DNA of 64,000 bases. Origin: a virus. The notes under the pieces are model-generated. The model had not been told where the DNA came from. It saw nothing but the letters and a program-made list of their open reading frames with translations, and did not search any database. Within the stretch, counting starts at the first letter, position 1. The number at the start of each line of letters is the position of its first letter. Location of the stretch: IMG/VR virus record IMGVR_UViG_3300042868_008033, positions 23,254 through 87,253 of that record. One strand, 5' to 3'. Both the position numbers and the translations under genes were made by a program. This document shows, one piece after another, positions 54,715-63,212 of this stretch.

Positions 54715-55454
54715 TAGCAATTCCATTTACGTAAGGATTTGTTGATGCGAGAATCTGGATCTTTAGCAGTTGCCGCTGAAGTTAATCTTTTCTTCATACC
54801 AGACATTCTAGCACAGAATGATTTGCGGCGATTCGCTGCAGTTGAACCTGCTTTTAATTTTGATGGTTCTGTTGTCACAGCTGTTTTTAGTTTGGAACCT
54901 GGATTCTCTCTACGATAAGAATCAACACCTTTTTGATTCAAACCACCAGATTCTCTTTTGCCTTCTTTGCGTTGCCATGCAGCAGTTTCTTCTAAGTCAA
55001 CTTCTTCATTTTTACTGGACATATAACCAGCAGCTGTTTCAATATAGTCTGCAGCTAATGTTACTTTAGATTGAACCCAAGCAGGTATCTGCATATTTGG
55101 ATCCTTAACGACACCACGCATCATGTTGATGGAACGTTCCATGTGATCCAGTTGATTCATAATCATACTACCTTCATCATCCATTTCTTTACCCATGGCG
55201 ATAGCAATATGGTTTTCTTCTAGTTCTTCCTCAGAAAGTTTATTTACTTTAGCAACATAATTAGTTGTATCTTTTCGTAACGTTGATCCAGGTTTTCTCA
55301 GAACACCTTTTTCTTTTTCTTCACGTTTTTTGGCTTTTGCAATCTTATCCAATTTATCTTGTGTCATTTTGCCCCAAGGACCATGACCTTCCTTAACAAC
55401 TTCTTCTGGAGTTGGTTCTTTTACTTCGTTAATAAATTCTTGAAATTTTTTCAT
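54714..55454 (-). CDS. Capsid-targeting-like protein (DUF6321-like end)
   Basis: 246 aa. It starts MKKFQEFINEVKE, a capsid-targeting-like peptide. A C-terminal basic block, FCARMSGMKKRLTSAATAKD, is typical of a T4-like phage domain (DUF6321-type, hedged). Middle region helical (MNQLDHMERSINMMRGVV). Inferred to be packaged in the head. Confidence 0.6.
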   Translation of the reverse strand: MKKFQEFINEVKEPTPEEVVKEGHGPWGKMTQDKLDKIAKAKKREEKEKGVLRKPGSTLRKDTTNYVAKVNKLSEEELEENHIAIAMGKEMDDEGSMIMNQLDHMERSINMMRGVVKDPNMQIPAWVQSKVTLAADYIETAAGYMSSKNEEVDLEETAAWQRKEGKRESGGLNQKGVDSYRRENPGSKLKTAVTTEPSKLKAGSTAANRRKSFCARMSGMKKRLTSAATAKDPDSRINKSLRKWNC

Positions 55455-55837
55455 ATGTTTCTTAATATCTCTGCGACATTCATATCTAGTGGTAAATCGG
55501 ATGATGATATAGTTTTTCCATTAATACCATAAACAAAATCAGGCATGATATCTAGATAATCTAAAAAAGTCTTTAGAATATCATAATCACGTTCATCAGT
55601 CTTATAGAACAATATTCTTGCCGTTGCTTCTGGACCAAAAACATTATTCAATAAAATGATATGGTTTATAATTAATCGTTCTTTGAGGGATTTTGTGACC
55701 TTATATCTACGAAATAACCTTTTCAGGTATTTTGTTCTTTTAATATCTCCCTCAAATTCCGACATAATGCAATGTGGTGATGTATAGCATTTTGCAGCAT
55801 ACATCATAAAATTATCTTCATTCAATTCATCGAACAT
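55451..55837 (-). CDS. Conserved T4-like phage protein (DUF7207-type)
   Basis: 128 aa: FDELNEDNFMMYAAKCYTSP, then YLKRLFRRYKVTKSLKERLI, HIILLNNVFGPEATARILFY and a C-terminal DLPLDMNVAEILRNI. The family occurs next to head genes in many T4-like phages. Function unknown. No clear ribosome site: the ATG follows a hairpin and TATAAT. Confidence 0.65.
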   Translation of the reverse strand: MFDELNEDNFMMYAAKCYTSPHCIMSEFEGDIKRTKYLKRLFRRYKVTKSLKERLIINHIILLNNVFGPEATARILFYKTDERDYDILKTFLDYLDIMPDFVYGINGKTISSSDLPLDMNVAEILRNI

Positions 55838-55845
55838 ATTATAGA

Positions 55846-55861
55846 GGGGCCGAAGCCCCTT
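55846..55861 (-). terminator. Hairpin with UUCG tetraloop after a virion-protein gene
   Basis: Stem GGGGC/GCCCC (extended by A-T) with loop TTCG, a very stable C(UUCG)G tetraloop on the minus-strand RNA, only 3 nt after the stop of the 55865-56734 gene. No clear U-run follows on that strand, so termination may be partial. On the plus strand a TTTTATT does follow. Confidence 0.6.
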
Positions 55862-55864
55862 TTA

Positions 55865-56734
55865 TTAAGCGTCAGGTAAAGAAATATCGTCTGAACCATC
55901 ACCTATAACTTCGGAAATGGCAACTAACGTTTCGTATTGAACACGACCTGCACGGCCACCGGAACCAACTGTTTTTATGTTCCAACCAATGTGTGTTGCG
56001 TGTTCTGCACCACTAACACTTTGACTTAAACCACGACTTGCAATTGCTGTTGCACGTACACCATCAACAATCGTAAAGAATTGTCCTGTTTCACCGGTAG
56101 ATGTGATATCAATAACAACGTTGTTTGCAGCATTTGCAGCAGTTGTTGCCAATGAGAAACGGTTTGCATCAACGGGTACAACATAATATGTGTTTGCATT
56201 TGTTAAACCAGCAATGTTAGCAGTACCACCCCAATTGAAAACAAGAGCAGCACTATTTGCTTGACCGTGAGCAGTATACATTACTACGTTATTAGCAGCA
56301 ATTACTGAAGCTGTTGGAACAGTTAATACTGGAACTTGAATTGTAACTGCTGGAGTTGATGTGTAACCAACACCTGTGTTTGCAACTGTAATATTACTCA
56401 CCAGGCCAGCAGCAATAGTAGCGGTTGCAGTTGCACTATATGCACCAGCACTAGCTACAATAGAAACACCAGGTGCTTCAACATATCCAGCACCTTGATT
56501 TGACAATGAGATATCCACTACATTATCACCACCAGCAGTGGTCTCTGTAGCATCTACCATGAACAATCCAACAGTCATACCTTGTGTATATGCCTGGAAT
56601 TGTGTATTACCATATAACAGTGCAACGTTTGCTGCTGTTGGTGCGGATGCAACTGGCGCATTTGTTGTTTGTACTGTCTCAACAGCCCAATATGGTGCAT
56701 TAGCTGCGTTATCGTTATTTCCCCAAGATGACAT
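55865..56734 (-). CDS. Beta-rich virion (head decoration or fibre) protein
   Basis: 289 aa, rich in A, V, T, N and G with repeated beta-type units (VDISLSNQGAGYVEAPGVSI; GYTSTPAVTIQV), a feature of phage adhesion and capsid-surface proteins. The start SSWGNNDNAANAPYWAVETV is typical of a T4-like environmental phage structural protein. Strong ribosome site (AAAAGGAG) and a late motif GATAAATA 33 nt upstream indicate high late expression. Confidence 0.72.
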   Translation of the reverse strand: MSSWGNNDNAANAPYWAVETVQTTNAPVASAPTAANVALLYGNTQFQAYTQGMTVGLFMVDATETTAGGDNVVDISLSNQGAGYVEAPGVSIVASAGAYSATATATIAAGLVSNITVANTGVGYTSTPAVTIQVPVLTVPTASVIAANNVVMYTAHGQANSAALVFNWGGTANIAGLTNANTYYVVPVDANRFSLATTAANAANNVVIDITSTGETGQFFTIVDGVRATAIASRGLSQSVSGAEHATHIGWNIKTVGSGGRAGRVQYETLVAISEVIGDGSDDISLPDA

Positions 56735-56767
56735 GTTATTCTCCTTTTAACCGTGGGTTATATTTAC

Positions 56768-56775
56768 TATTTATC
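56768..56775 (-). promoter_or_regulatory. Late promoter motif GATAAATA
   Basis: GATAAATA on the minus strand, matching the T4-like late consensus NATAAATA. It overlaps the stop of the upstream gene and lies 33 nt before the virion-protein ATG. Confidence 0.6.
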
Positions 56776-58030
56776 TTTTTCCAGAAACTGGTTTACGCAT
56801 CTTCAACATAGGGTCGATTTCGATGGTATCTCTCTTTTCACCAGTCAAGGTGGTACCGCCTGTTAATACCGCTGCGGCCTGTGGTTCTTCTAAATCAGTA
56901 CTTACACTTTGCATTTTTGGTTTTTTACCATAAGTTGCAACAGACTTGTCTTCCTTTTCATGGTCATAAATTTCCTCTTTCATTCCCTTCCTTTTATAGA
57001 TGGATTTAATGATTCGAGCAGACTTAGACATTTGAATCAACTTTTTATTCTTTGGTTGTTCAACATCATCGGGACTATTTGCACCGTCATTAGGCATTGA
57101 TGATGCGGCCATCGGGTCTTGTGTATTTTCTTTATTTAAAGATTTTTTAATCGAAGCAGTTGTCTTGTCAATTTGTTTGCCTGTGGCCTTCATGTGATTC
57201 AACAGACGGTCGTTCGATTTTTTATATTGGCCTTTTGAAGCCAAATCATCAGAAGACTTCATCGCTTTATCTTTATAACTTTGCAATGTTTCTGAACTGA
57301 TTTCAGAAATGACATTCGTATCATCTGAGTGTTCAACAGAATCACCAGTCCATCTTTTGCCACTTGTATAATCTTTGCTTGCGCCAGACATTGTTTTGTT
57401 TCGTAAAGATTCTGCATCTTCAGGATGACGACTCAAGTGTTTTTCTTTGGCTTTCATGAAAATACCATGAGCTCTTGTTGACTTAGAAGCCATTTCTTTT
57501 TTCTTTGAAACGTCTGGTTCTGAACGAGATTTATCATACAGTTCATGACTTCTTTTTAAAAGTTTATTGGCTCTTTCACCATATTCAGGAAAAGATTCAC
57601 CTAAAGATTCAGCTTCTTCTTTAATAATTTTACCATACTGATTCATGGTCAAAGTTCCCTTGCCACGAATTGAAATCAGTCTTTCTACCATTTTATGTAG
57701 AAGTACATCCGATTTTAATTCTTCACGAGCAAACTCTAATACACGAATCAACAAAGGTATATCAAAGATAATTGTATCTTTTCTATCTACAGCTTCTGAC
57801 ATGTGGTCTCTTTTCCATTTGATGAATTGTCCCATCTTGGAATGTGCAACCTTTTGGTCTTTAGAAACATGTTTTGGATTGATACCTCTAGAAGTCAAAT
57901 ATTGATCCAAAGCAGCATCTTCCGCAATATTAGCTTTTGCGGACCATGGATCCCAAGGATTAGTTCCAAAAGAAGGCTTTTCTGCACCCCCCCTTTTAAC
58001 TATAGATTTTAATGTTTGTGCTTTGCTCAT
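56771..58030 (-). CDS. Conserved head-associated protein of unknown function
   Basis: 419 aa. Central conserved block FDIPLLIRVLEFAREELKSD, then LHKMVERLISIRGKGTLTM, known from T4-like phages. The rest is long, charged and low in complexity (KRSHELYDKSRSEPDVSKKK). Many lysines suggest DNA or scaffold contact. Part of the late block; function unknown. Confidence 0.68.
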   Translation of the reverse strand: MSKAQTLKSIVKRGGAEKPSFGTNPWDPWSAKANIAEDAALDQYLTSRGINPKHVSKDQKVAHSKMGQFIKWKRDHMSEAVDRKDTIIFDIPLLIRVLEFAREELKSDVLLHKMVERLISIRGKGTLTMNQYGKIIKEEAESLGESFPEYGERANKLLKRSHELYDKSRSEPDVSKKKEMASKSTRAHGIFMKAKEKHLSRHPEDAESLRNKTMSGASKDYTSGKRWTGDSVEHSDDTNVISEISSETLQSYKDKAMKSSDDLASKGQYKKSNDRLLNHMKATGKQIDKTTASIKKSLNKENTQDPMAASSMPNDGANSPDDVEQPKNKKLIQMSKSARIIKSIYKRKGMKEEIYDHEKEDKSVATYGKKPKMQSVSTDLEEPQAAAVLTGGTTLTGEKRDTIEIDPMLKMRKPVSGKR

Positions 58031-58039
58031 TATTGTGCC

Positions 58040-58189
58040 TTATTTGTTCATCATTTCTTTTTGAACTCTATTTAAAGATTTTTTGGCCAAGTACCTTGCA
58101 TGGTTCAGTGGTTTTAAATCGTGTGTATCATTAATACTAGAGACAAAAGGTCCGTCTTCTTGACTGGTTGGTCCCTTTGCCTCATTTAC
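58040..58189 (-). other. -1 frame extension reached by a dnaX-type slippery site
   Basis: 49 codons with no start codon of their own, open from GTA right after the heptamer A-AAA-AAG and ending in TAA at 58040-58042. The product would read VNEAKGPTSQEDGPFVSSIN, then helical LKPLNHARYLAKKSLNRVQK. AGGA lies 9 nt before the heptamer, as in dnaX. A weak stem (CAAAGG with CCTTTTG) is possible downstream. Confidence 0.65.
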
Positions 58190-58671
58190 TTTTTTTCGTC
58201 TGTTTCCTGTTCTGGTTTATCTTTTTGTTTAGAACCACCGTAACGAGAACCTTGTTTGACACCTGAACCGCCGTTTGGTTGTGGTTCTGGTTTCTTTTTC
58301 CAGTCAAATGCATTTTCTTTGAATTGCTTCAATGTTTTCTGTGTTGAAACTTCAACTTCTTCTTTTTTTGGTTCTGGTTTTTTACCAGTAACTGGTGCAC
58401 CAGCTCTTTTCTGTAGTGCTTTAAGTTGGTCTTCATCTGAACCACCAGTCAAAGCTTTGAAAGCTTTCTTGGCAATATCTTTAAGACCTTCTTCAACGGT
58501 TTCTTCTTCTTTGACGGTTTTCTTTTCGCCACGAAGAATTTTGAAATCATGTGCATCAACTTTATTGTTCTTGTTTTTATCAATTAAATGTTGATTGCCT
58601 TTTAGTGCCTCTTGTTGTAAAATTTCTTTTACCGCATCAGCAAGTGCATCGTTTTTTCTTAAGTTTATCAT
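58186..58671 (-). CDS. EF-hand-like small protein, zero frame of a shifted gene
   Basis: 161 aa from ATG 58671 behind AAAGGAG. Residues 31-42 (DKNKNNKVDAHD) match the 12-residue calcium loop of EF-hand and dockerin repeats. A Lys/Glu-rich middle and a low-complexity Gly/Pro/Lys tail follow. The frame ends in GAA AAA AAG TAA. A -1 slip would extend it by 49 residues to about 210. Likely head-associated by position. Confidence 0.68.
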   Translation of the reverse strand: MINLRKNDALADAVKEILQQEALKGNQHLIDKNKNNKVDAHDFKILRGEKKTVKEEETVEEGLKDIAKKAFKALTGGSDEDQLKALQKRAGAPVTGKKPEPKKEEVEVSTQKTLKQFKENAFDWKKKPEPQPNGGSGVKQGSRYGGSKQKDKPEQETDEKK

Positions 58672-58672
58672 A

Positions 58673-58885
58673 TTAATCTCCTTTAATGTTTTTTGCAGCT
58701 GCAACCATAGTCTCACCTTTAGCTTCTGCTGCTCCGCCGTGGCCGAACTGTTTTTCTTTTTGTGCTTGGTCACCATACTCTTTTGCTTTGTACATCAAGT
58801 GAGCCTTTTGGCGTTTGATTTCTTGAGCATCATAATGTGATGTTTCTGGTGTAGATTCTCTTACAAACTCTGTAAATTTTTTCAT
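58673..58885 (-). CDS. Small capsid-targeting-like protein
   Basis: 70 aa starting MKKFTEFVRESTPE, a targeting-like peptide, then charged helices (HYDAQEIKRQKAHLMYKAKE) and KNIKGD. Coupled by ATGA to the upstream adenylyltransferase-kinase gene. Probably a packaged head protein; no enzyme motif. Confidence 0.62.
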   Translation of the reverse strand: MKKFTEFVRESTPETSHYDAQEIKRQKAHLMYKAKEYGDQAQKEKQFGHGGAAEAKGETMVAAAKNIKGD

Positions 58886-60663
58886 TTCTTTTTCTTCTTT
58901 ATTGAACTTGAACCAAATTTATCTCTTGGATTTTCCATTGGTTCTTTATTTGTTGCACCGCCCAATACACCGTAAACACCCATTTCAGAATCGGCAGGAT
59001 CATTATGCGACTCTCTAAAGTTTTTGAAATCTACATGTTCTCTATATGTTACATCGCCTAGACCAGACATAGGGTATACTGTTCCCTGTTGGCGTGTATC
59101 AAATTCTGGACCAACTGTTGTTATGTTTCTCATACGTTGATTAACAGTTGGTGAATCTCTGAAACGATTACGTTTTACTTTTTCTTTGTCCTTGGAGAAG
59201 TTGTCTTCTTTGGGGATTGGACTGACTTTGAGGCTGGGGCCTTCTTCACTGTAGGTTTTGAAGGTGTAACTTCCTCGCTTTTTGTTTCCATCCCACTTGA
59301 TGTTGTCGGCGTTAATGTCTCCTGCACGATTATCTGGGAGTTCACTTCCTGGACCTTCGGCTCTTGGACCGGTACCGGTGTTGAGAGTTGGACTTCCACT
59401 GGTGCGCTTGGTTTTGTAACTTTCAAAAAATCTAGAATTTTTCTTAACATTTTCATTTTCCTTAAATAATGATGTGATACTAATTTTACCACGACTTTCC
59501 AACCAAGAGAACGCAATTTCATTGTAATTTTTGTCCTCGATGAACCTATTTATTTTTCCGTAAGTGTCAGTAATGTCTTCTTGAATTTCTTCGAAGGTTG
59601 AACTATTATTGAAATCTATAAAATTGGAAAAATTCTGACGATATGCTTCTTTTGAAGTTTGTGCTAATTGCCACTTATCATATCTAATTGATTCTGAAAT
59701 TGACTTGGTCAACTTCTCATTACGTTCTTTACTGGCTTCATTGGTTGTATCAACAAATACCATAACAGTTTCATAACCAAATTCTTCTAGTTCTTCTCTA
59801 ATAGTAATTATTCTAGTGTGGTCATCAGCAGGTCCATTAATAATTAGTGGACCACGGTTACGAATAGCTTCTCTACGATAGTCGGTTGTTTTTTCGGACA
59901 GTTTTTGTTTGTCCATCAATAAGTCAAATGCTTGCACTGAATTCAATTCTACTGCTTTATTTTCAGCAATTGCTTCACGTATAATAATGTCTTTACCTGA
60001 ACCTGGTCCACCAGTCACAAAGATTGCTTTAAATAGTCCACGATTGAATTCTTCATTCAATCCCATACCTTTACGAACATCACGAAACAATGCTCTAGCA
60101 TGATTGTCTGGAACATGTGCAGGAACACCTTGTCTGAACGAATTGAAATCACCACTCTTTGCATGGTCACGCATCTTGGAAGCAGACATACCTTCTGCAC
60201 CTTCTGCATCGGGGTCACGTTGACCAGCAGATTTAACTTCTATCTTTTTAAAGTTGAATAGTTTACCTGGACCTTCTCCGTTATACTGATTTAATTTTTG
60301 TTCATATTCTGGAATACGGTCTGAACCTGCAACCATTATCAAGTGGTCATGGCCTGCTTGATGTAGTGCAGCTGCATGTTGTAAAAATGTTGGTTTCTCT
60401 TTACTTGAACCGGTAATGTTTGTGTCAGGGAAGAATCTCTTTGCGTGTTTGATTTTACTTGCAATGTCTAATGGATTCTTCTTTGTGTCCATAGAATGTG
60501 ACACAATAATGTGGTGTGGTGCTTTGTAGTCTTTTGCAAGTTGTTTCACTCTATCAACCACTTTAGCGTGGCCAATAGTTGGAGGATTCATTCGACCAAA
60601 CGCCATCACCACAGGTGTGTGGGTCTGTGCATCTTCTTGTAACTTTTCTAAAAACTTTTTCAT
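58882..60663 (-). CDS. Adenylyltransferase-kinase fusion with capsid-targeting-like start
   Basis: 593 aa. After MKKFLEKLQED (targeting-like), residues 16-170 form a nucleotidyltransferase: FGRMNPPTIGHAKV (T-x-G-H active site) and GMSASKMRDH (I/S-x-T/S-x2-R-type). Residues about 213-380 hold a P-loop kinase (VTGGPGSGKD) with MVFVDTTNEA. The C-terminal 200 residues are charged, with GSPTLNTGTGPRAEGPG. Nicotinamide-nucleotide adenylyltransferase-like in the first part. It may rebuild NAD or repair ends; not proven. Confidence 0.75.
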   Translation of the reverse strand: MKKFLEKLQEDAQTHTPVVMAFGRMNPPTIGHAKVVDRVKQLAKDYKAPHHIIVSHSMDTKKNPLDIASKIKHAKRFFPDTNITGSSKEKPTFLQHAAALHQAGHDHLIMVAGSDRIPEYEQKLNQYNGEGPGKLFNFKKIEVKSAGQRDPDAEGAEGMSASKMRDHAKSGDFNSFRQGVPAHVPDNHARALFRDVRKGMGLNEEFNRGLFKAIFVTGGPGSGKDIIIREAIAENKAVELNSVQAFDLLMDKQKLSEKTTDYRREAIRNRGPLIINGPADDHTRIITIREELEEFGYETVMVFVDTTNEASKERNEKLTKSISESIRYDKWQLAQTSKEAYRQNFSNFIDFNNSSTFEEIQEDITDTYGKINRFIEDKNYNEIAFSWLESRGKISITSLFKENENVKKNSRFFESYKTKRTSGSPTLNTGTGPRAEGPGSELPDNRAGDINADNIKWDGNKKRGSYTFKTYSEEGPSLKVSPIPKEDNFSKDKEKVKRNRFRDSPTVNQRMRNITTVGPEFDTRQQGTVYPMSGLGDVTYREHVDFKNFRESHNDPADSEMGVYGVLGGATNKEPMENPRDKFGSSSIKKKKK

Positions 60664-61862
60664 ATGTTTCTTATTCCAGCAAAATTTCTACGAGAGAATT
60701 CCGCACGGTTAACTAACTTATCAGATTCTTTACCGTGATGAAAAACATATCCTTCAGGATTCGCAGATTCTCCGCCGTGTGTGTGTTGAAATTCTTGGTG
60801 TTGATTCATAACACCAATAAGTGTATCTTTAGCCTTCTGTAACTCACCATGCATTTTGAAAAGATTGTTGTAATGTTTTTTATTACGTTCAACTTTACCC
60901 AATTCATCTTTTAAAGCTGATTGTTTGACCTTCTTGTTCTTTTCGACTTTAAGTTTGTCGATTGCTTTATTTTTGTTTGTTTCCAGCCAAGACTTAAAGT
61001 TTTTATGGTTAGATTCTTCACCTGTACGTACAGTGTGATTAATATAAGTTTCTAATGAACCACCAACACCATGGTGTTCACTAGTACCAGCATACATGTC
61101 ACCGCCATGTGTATCATGTACTGCTTGAGCTGCAGTAATATGTTTAGTGAATTTCTTTTGTTCTTCTGGACTGAAATGCACCTTTGATGTGTCCATTCTT
61201 GGATCAACAGAGAATACATCAGAGTGTTTATTGAAGTTTTCGTGGTCAACTTCATGTGATGCATTTAGACTTGCAGCATCTTTGCCTTGGTACGATAAGT
61301 GTGTTACAACACCAATTTTTGCCTTCTTAACTCCACCTTCGTGTGTTCCGTGTGCAGTATATGTTAGGCCAGAAGGATTAGGATGAAACGATGTACCACC
61401 ACCCTTTTCAGTTTTCTTATCTTCCTTGTCTGTACCAAACATCATATCACCTTGATATACACCTTTTTTAGGTGCAATCTTGGGTAAATGCGTTAGTGCA
61501 TCTTTTAACTTTGCGGCCAGACCAGGTGCGTGACCATGATTCATATCTACATCTTTTGGTGTGTAGTTAATCTTTGGTGTCTTATTGAAAGCGGACTTTG
61601 ATGCAACAAAGAATTTACCAGTCTTTGGATGATGACCATAAACAAGTGCTGGTGAACCATCATATTTTGTGGTTAGTTCGGATGATTTATTACCAGCCTT
61701 AATGTGTTCTGCTGCAGCTGACAATGATTTGATGGCATGTGCCGCACCTTTTTCACCATTTTGTAGAGGACGGTCTTCCACATGCGTCAAATGTTTAATC
61801 TGACGGCTGGCGCCTTCTTCAGGATCCTCTTGCTCTGTTAAAAAAGTTTTGAATGATAACAT
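60660..61862 (-). CDS. Ligase-like nucleotidyltransferase with capsid-targeting-like start (DUF6267-type)
   Basis: 400 aa. It begins MLSFKTFLTEQED. Residue K66 lies in TTKYDGSPALVYG, the K-x-D-G motif I of RNA/DNA ligases and capping enzymes. GVYQGDMMF resembles motif III, PEGYVFHHG resembles motif IV (E-G), and KLVNRAEF lies where motif V would be. The central part is His-rich. It is in the DUF6267-like group in my judgement. Activity untested. Confidence 0.68.
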   Translation of the reverse strand: MLSFKTFLTEQEDPEEGASRQIKHLTHVEDRPLQNGEKGAAHAIKSLSAAAEHIKAGNKSSELTTKYDGSPALVYGHHPKTGKFFVASKSAFNKTPKINYTPKDVDMNHGHAPGLAAKLKDALTHLPKIAPKKGVYQGDMMFGTDKEDKKTEKGGGTSFHPNPSGLTYTAHGTHEGGVKKAKIGVVTHLSYQGKDAASLNASHEVDHENFNKHSDVFSVDPRMDTSKVHFSPEEQKKFTKHITAAQAVHDTHGGDMYAGTSEHHGVGGSLETYINHTVRTGEESNHKNFKSWLETNKNKAIDKLKVEKNKKVKQSALKDELGKVERNKKHYNNLFKMHGELQKAKDTLIGVMNQHQEFQHTHGGESANPEGYVFHHGKESDKLVNRAEFSRRNFAGIRNI

Positions 61863-61906
61863 TGTCTACCTATTGAATTACAACACACTTTGGTTGTCTG
61901 TAGGGT

Positions 61907-61947
61907 TATTTATAATGGATTATACCACAGATTCACAAATCTGTCAA
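61907..61947 (-). promoter_or_regulatory. Overlapping early and late promoters of the head block
   Basis: TTGACA (61942-61947), 17-nt spacer, TATAAT (61919-61924), both consensus. Just downstream is TATAAATA (61907-61914), the exact T4 late motif, 45 nt before the ATG at 61862. The rest of the 61863-61976 gap holds no gene. Confidence 0.78.
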
Positions 61948-61976
61948 ATCTTGGCTTAGATATATAGTACTCTATA

Positions 61977-62651
61977 TCAATCAAATTTCCACTCACCCGT
62001 TGAGGCCACTTGGCCCCTGCAATACACTCTATCAAATTCTACTACTTTTTCTTTATCTAAAACGGCAAAATATGCGTGTTCCAAGTCTATTGGACCTAAT
62101 AGAGGGAACACTTTTTCTAAGGCTTGTTTATGAGTATCAATCAAAGACGTACACATAGACCAAAGGCGAGTATCGAAAACATGAGTTGCTCCGTGAATGG
62201 GTTCACTCATCCATGTTGGTATGCGTTCCTTGAATACGTATTTACCATTCAACCCATCATAGTGATTAATATCAAAACCATCATCAAGTTGTAGACGACC
62301 AGTTATTTTAAATATACGGTCAACACCTTCTAATAATTCCGAATTCTGTTTTAGATAGTCTAATACAACATGCATCATCGCACATTCACCTTGGCTTTTC
62401 ATTCCGTTTTTGGTAAAGTGTAGTAAAAAATCAACTTGATTCAAATTTAAGAATAAGTCAACCTTAGAAACAAGTTCTGAATACTGGTCTGTCAATGATT
62501 GTATTGATACATCGGAAAGTACGATGAATGAATCTGGAGATTTATTTCTAATAGAATCAACAGTCTCTAGTGTTTGTTTCAGACGTTCTTCTGGACTAAA
62601 GACACCAATTGCAGGTATCAAACAAGATGTTATGATAAAAATTGATTTCAT
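61977..62651 (-). CDS. Putative glycosyltransferase-like protein
   Basis: 224 aa from the ATG overlapping the upstream stop. Features: SIFIITSCLIPAIGVFSPEE, DRIFKITGRLQLDDGFDINH (a D-D near a strand, as in GT-A folds), and PTWMSEPIHGATHVFD. This resembles phage and bacterial sugar-transferase-like proteins of the HtrL neighbourhood. Assignment is weak. Operon with a methyltransferase. Confidence 0.58.
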   Translation of the reverse strand: MKSIFIITSCLIPAIGVFSPEERLKQTLETVDSIRNKSPDSFIVLSDVSIQSLTDQYSELVSKVDLFLNLNQVDFLLHFTKNGMKSQGECAMMHVVLDYLKQNSELLEGVDRIFKITGRLQLDDGFDINHYDGLNGKYVFKERIPTWMSEPIHGATHVFDTRLWSMCTSLIDTHKQALEKVFPLLGPIDLEHAYFAVLDKEKVVEFDRVYCRGQVASTGEWKFD

Positions 62652-63211
62652 TTGTACCAGTACCAAACATCACATTCAGTTGTAAGAACTTTGCCGGTTT
62701 TAGTTGGTGCGAATTCGCCAACGGCTTTATTGACACCAGGAATAGTTTGATAGTCATGGCCAGAGAATATACCACCTTTTTTGACTTTAGGATAGTAGTT
62801 ATGACAATCTTTTGTTAATTGTTCGTAGGTGTGTAATCCATCAATGAAGATGAAATCAAATTCTCCATCGTTGAACCGGTCAACAACATTGTCCGAAAAA
62901 TCTCTAAACAAAACAAATCGTTGGCCATATACCGCCATCTCTTTAGTCACCCGTTGAAAGAATTCTTCTCGGTCATTCAATACATTACCGTTCCAGTCCG
63001 TGTATGCAACATAAGGATCAATTGAATATAAGGTCAATTCTGGATTGGTGTCCAATAGAAACTTTGAGGTGTGTGCCTCAGAACAACCAATCTCTAAACC
63101 TTTTTTCATGCCTTTGGTCAATTCACCAAGTCCATAACCCGAACACTTGGTTACTCCACGCTCAACACCAAATGCTTGTGTTGCAGTATTAAATTTAATT
63201 ATATCACTCAT
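62648..63211 (-). CDS. Class I SAM-dependent methyltransferase
   Basis: 187 aa from the ATG behind AGAGG. SAM-binding motif GLEIGCSEAHTSKFLL, then YSIDPYVAYTDW, and the acidic loop FDFIFIDGLHTYEQ. The Methyltransf_24-like group methylates sugars or small molecules. Placed between two sugar-related genes, so a sugar target is likely; that is inference. Confidence 0.8.
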   Translation of the reverse strand: MSDIIKFNTATQAFGVERGVTKCSGYGLGELTKGMKKGLEIGCSEAHTSKFLLDTNPELTLYSIDPYVAYTDWNGNVLNDREEFFQRVTKEMAVYGQRFVLFRDFSDNVVDRFNDGEFDFIFIDGLHTYEQLTKDCHNYYPKVKKGGIFSGHDYQTIPGVNKAVGEFAPTKTGKVLTTECDVWYWYK

Positions 63212-63212
63212 A

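Noticed and set aside
59175-59522. A 115-codon reading frame on the minus strand inside the adenylyltransferase-kinase gene, in another frame
   Set aside because: Low-complexity Lys/Pro/Thr product, no ribosome site found before its ATGs, and it lies wholly within a well-supported gene. An embedded gene cannot be excluded but is not supported.
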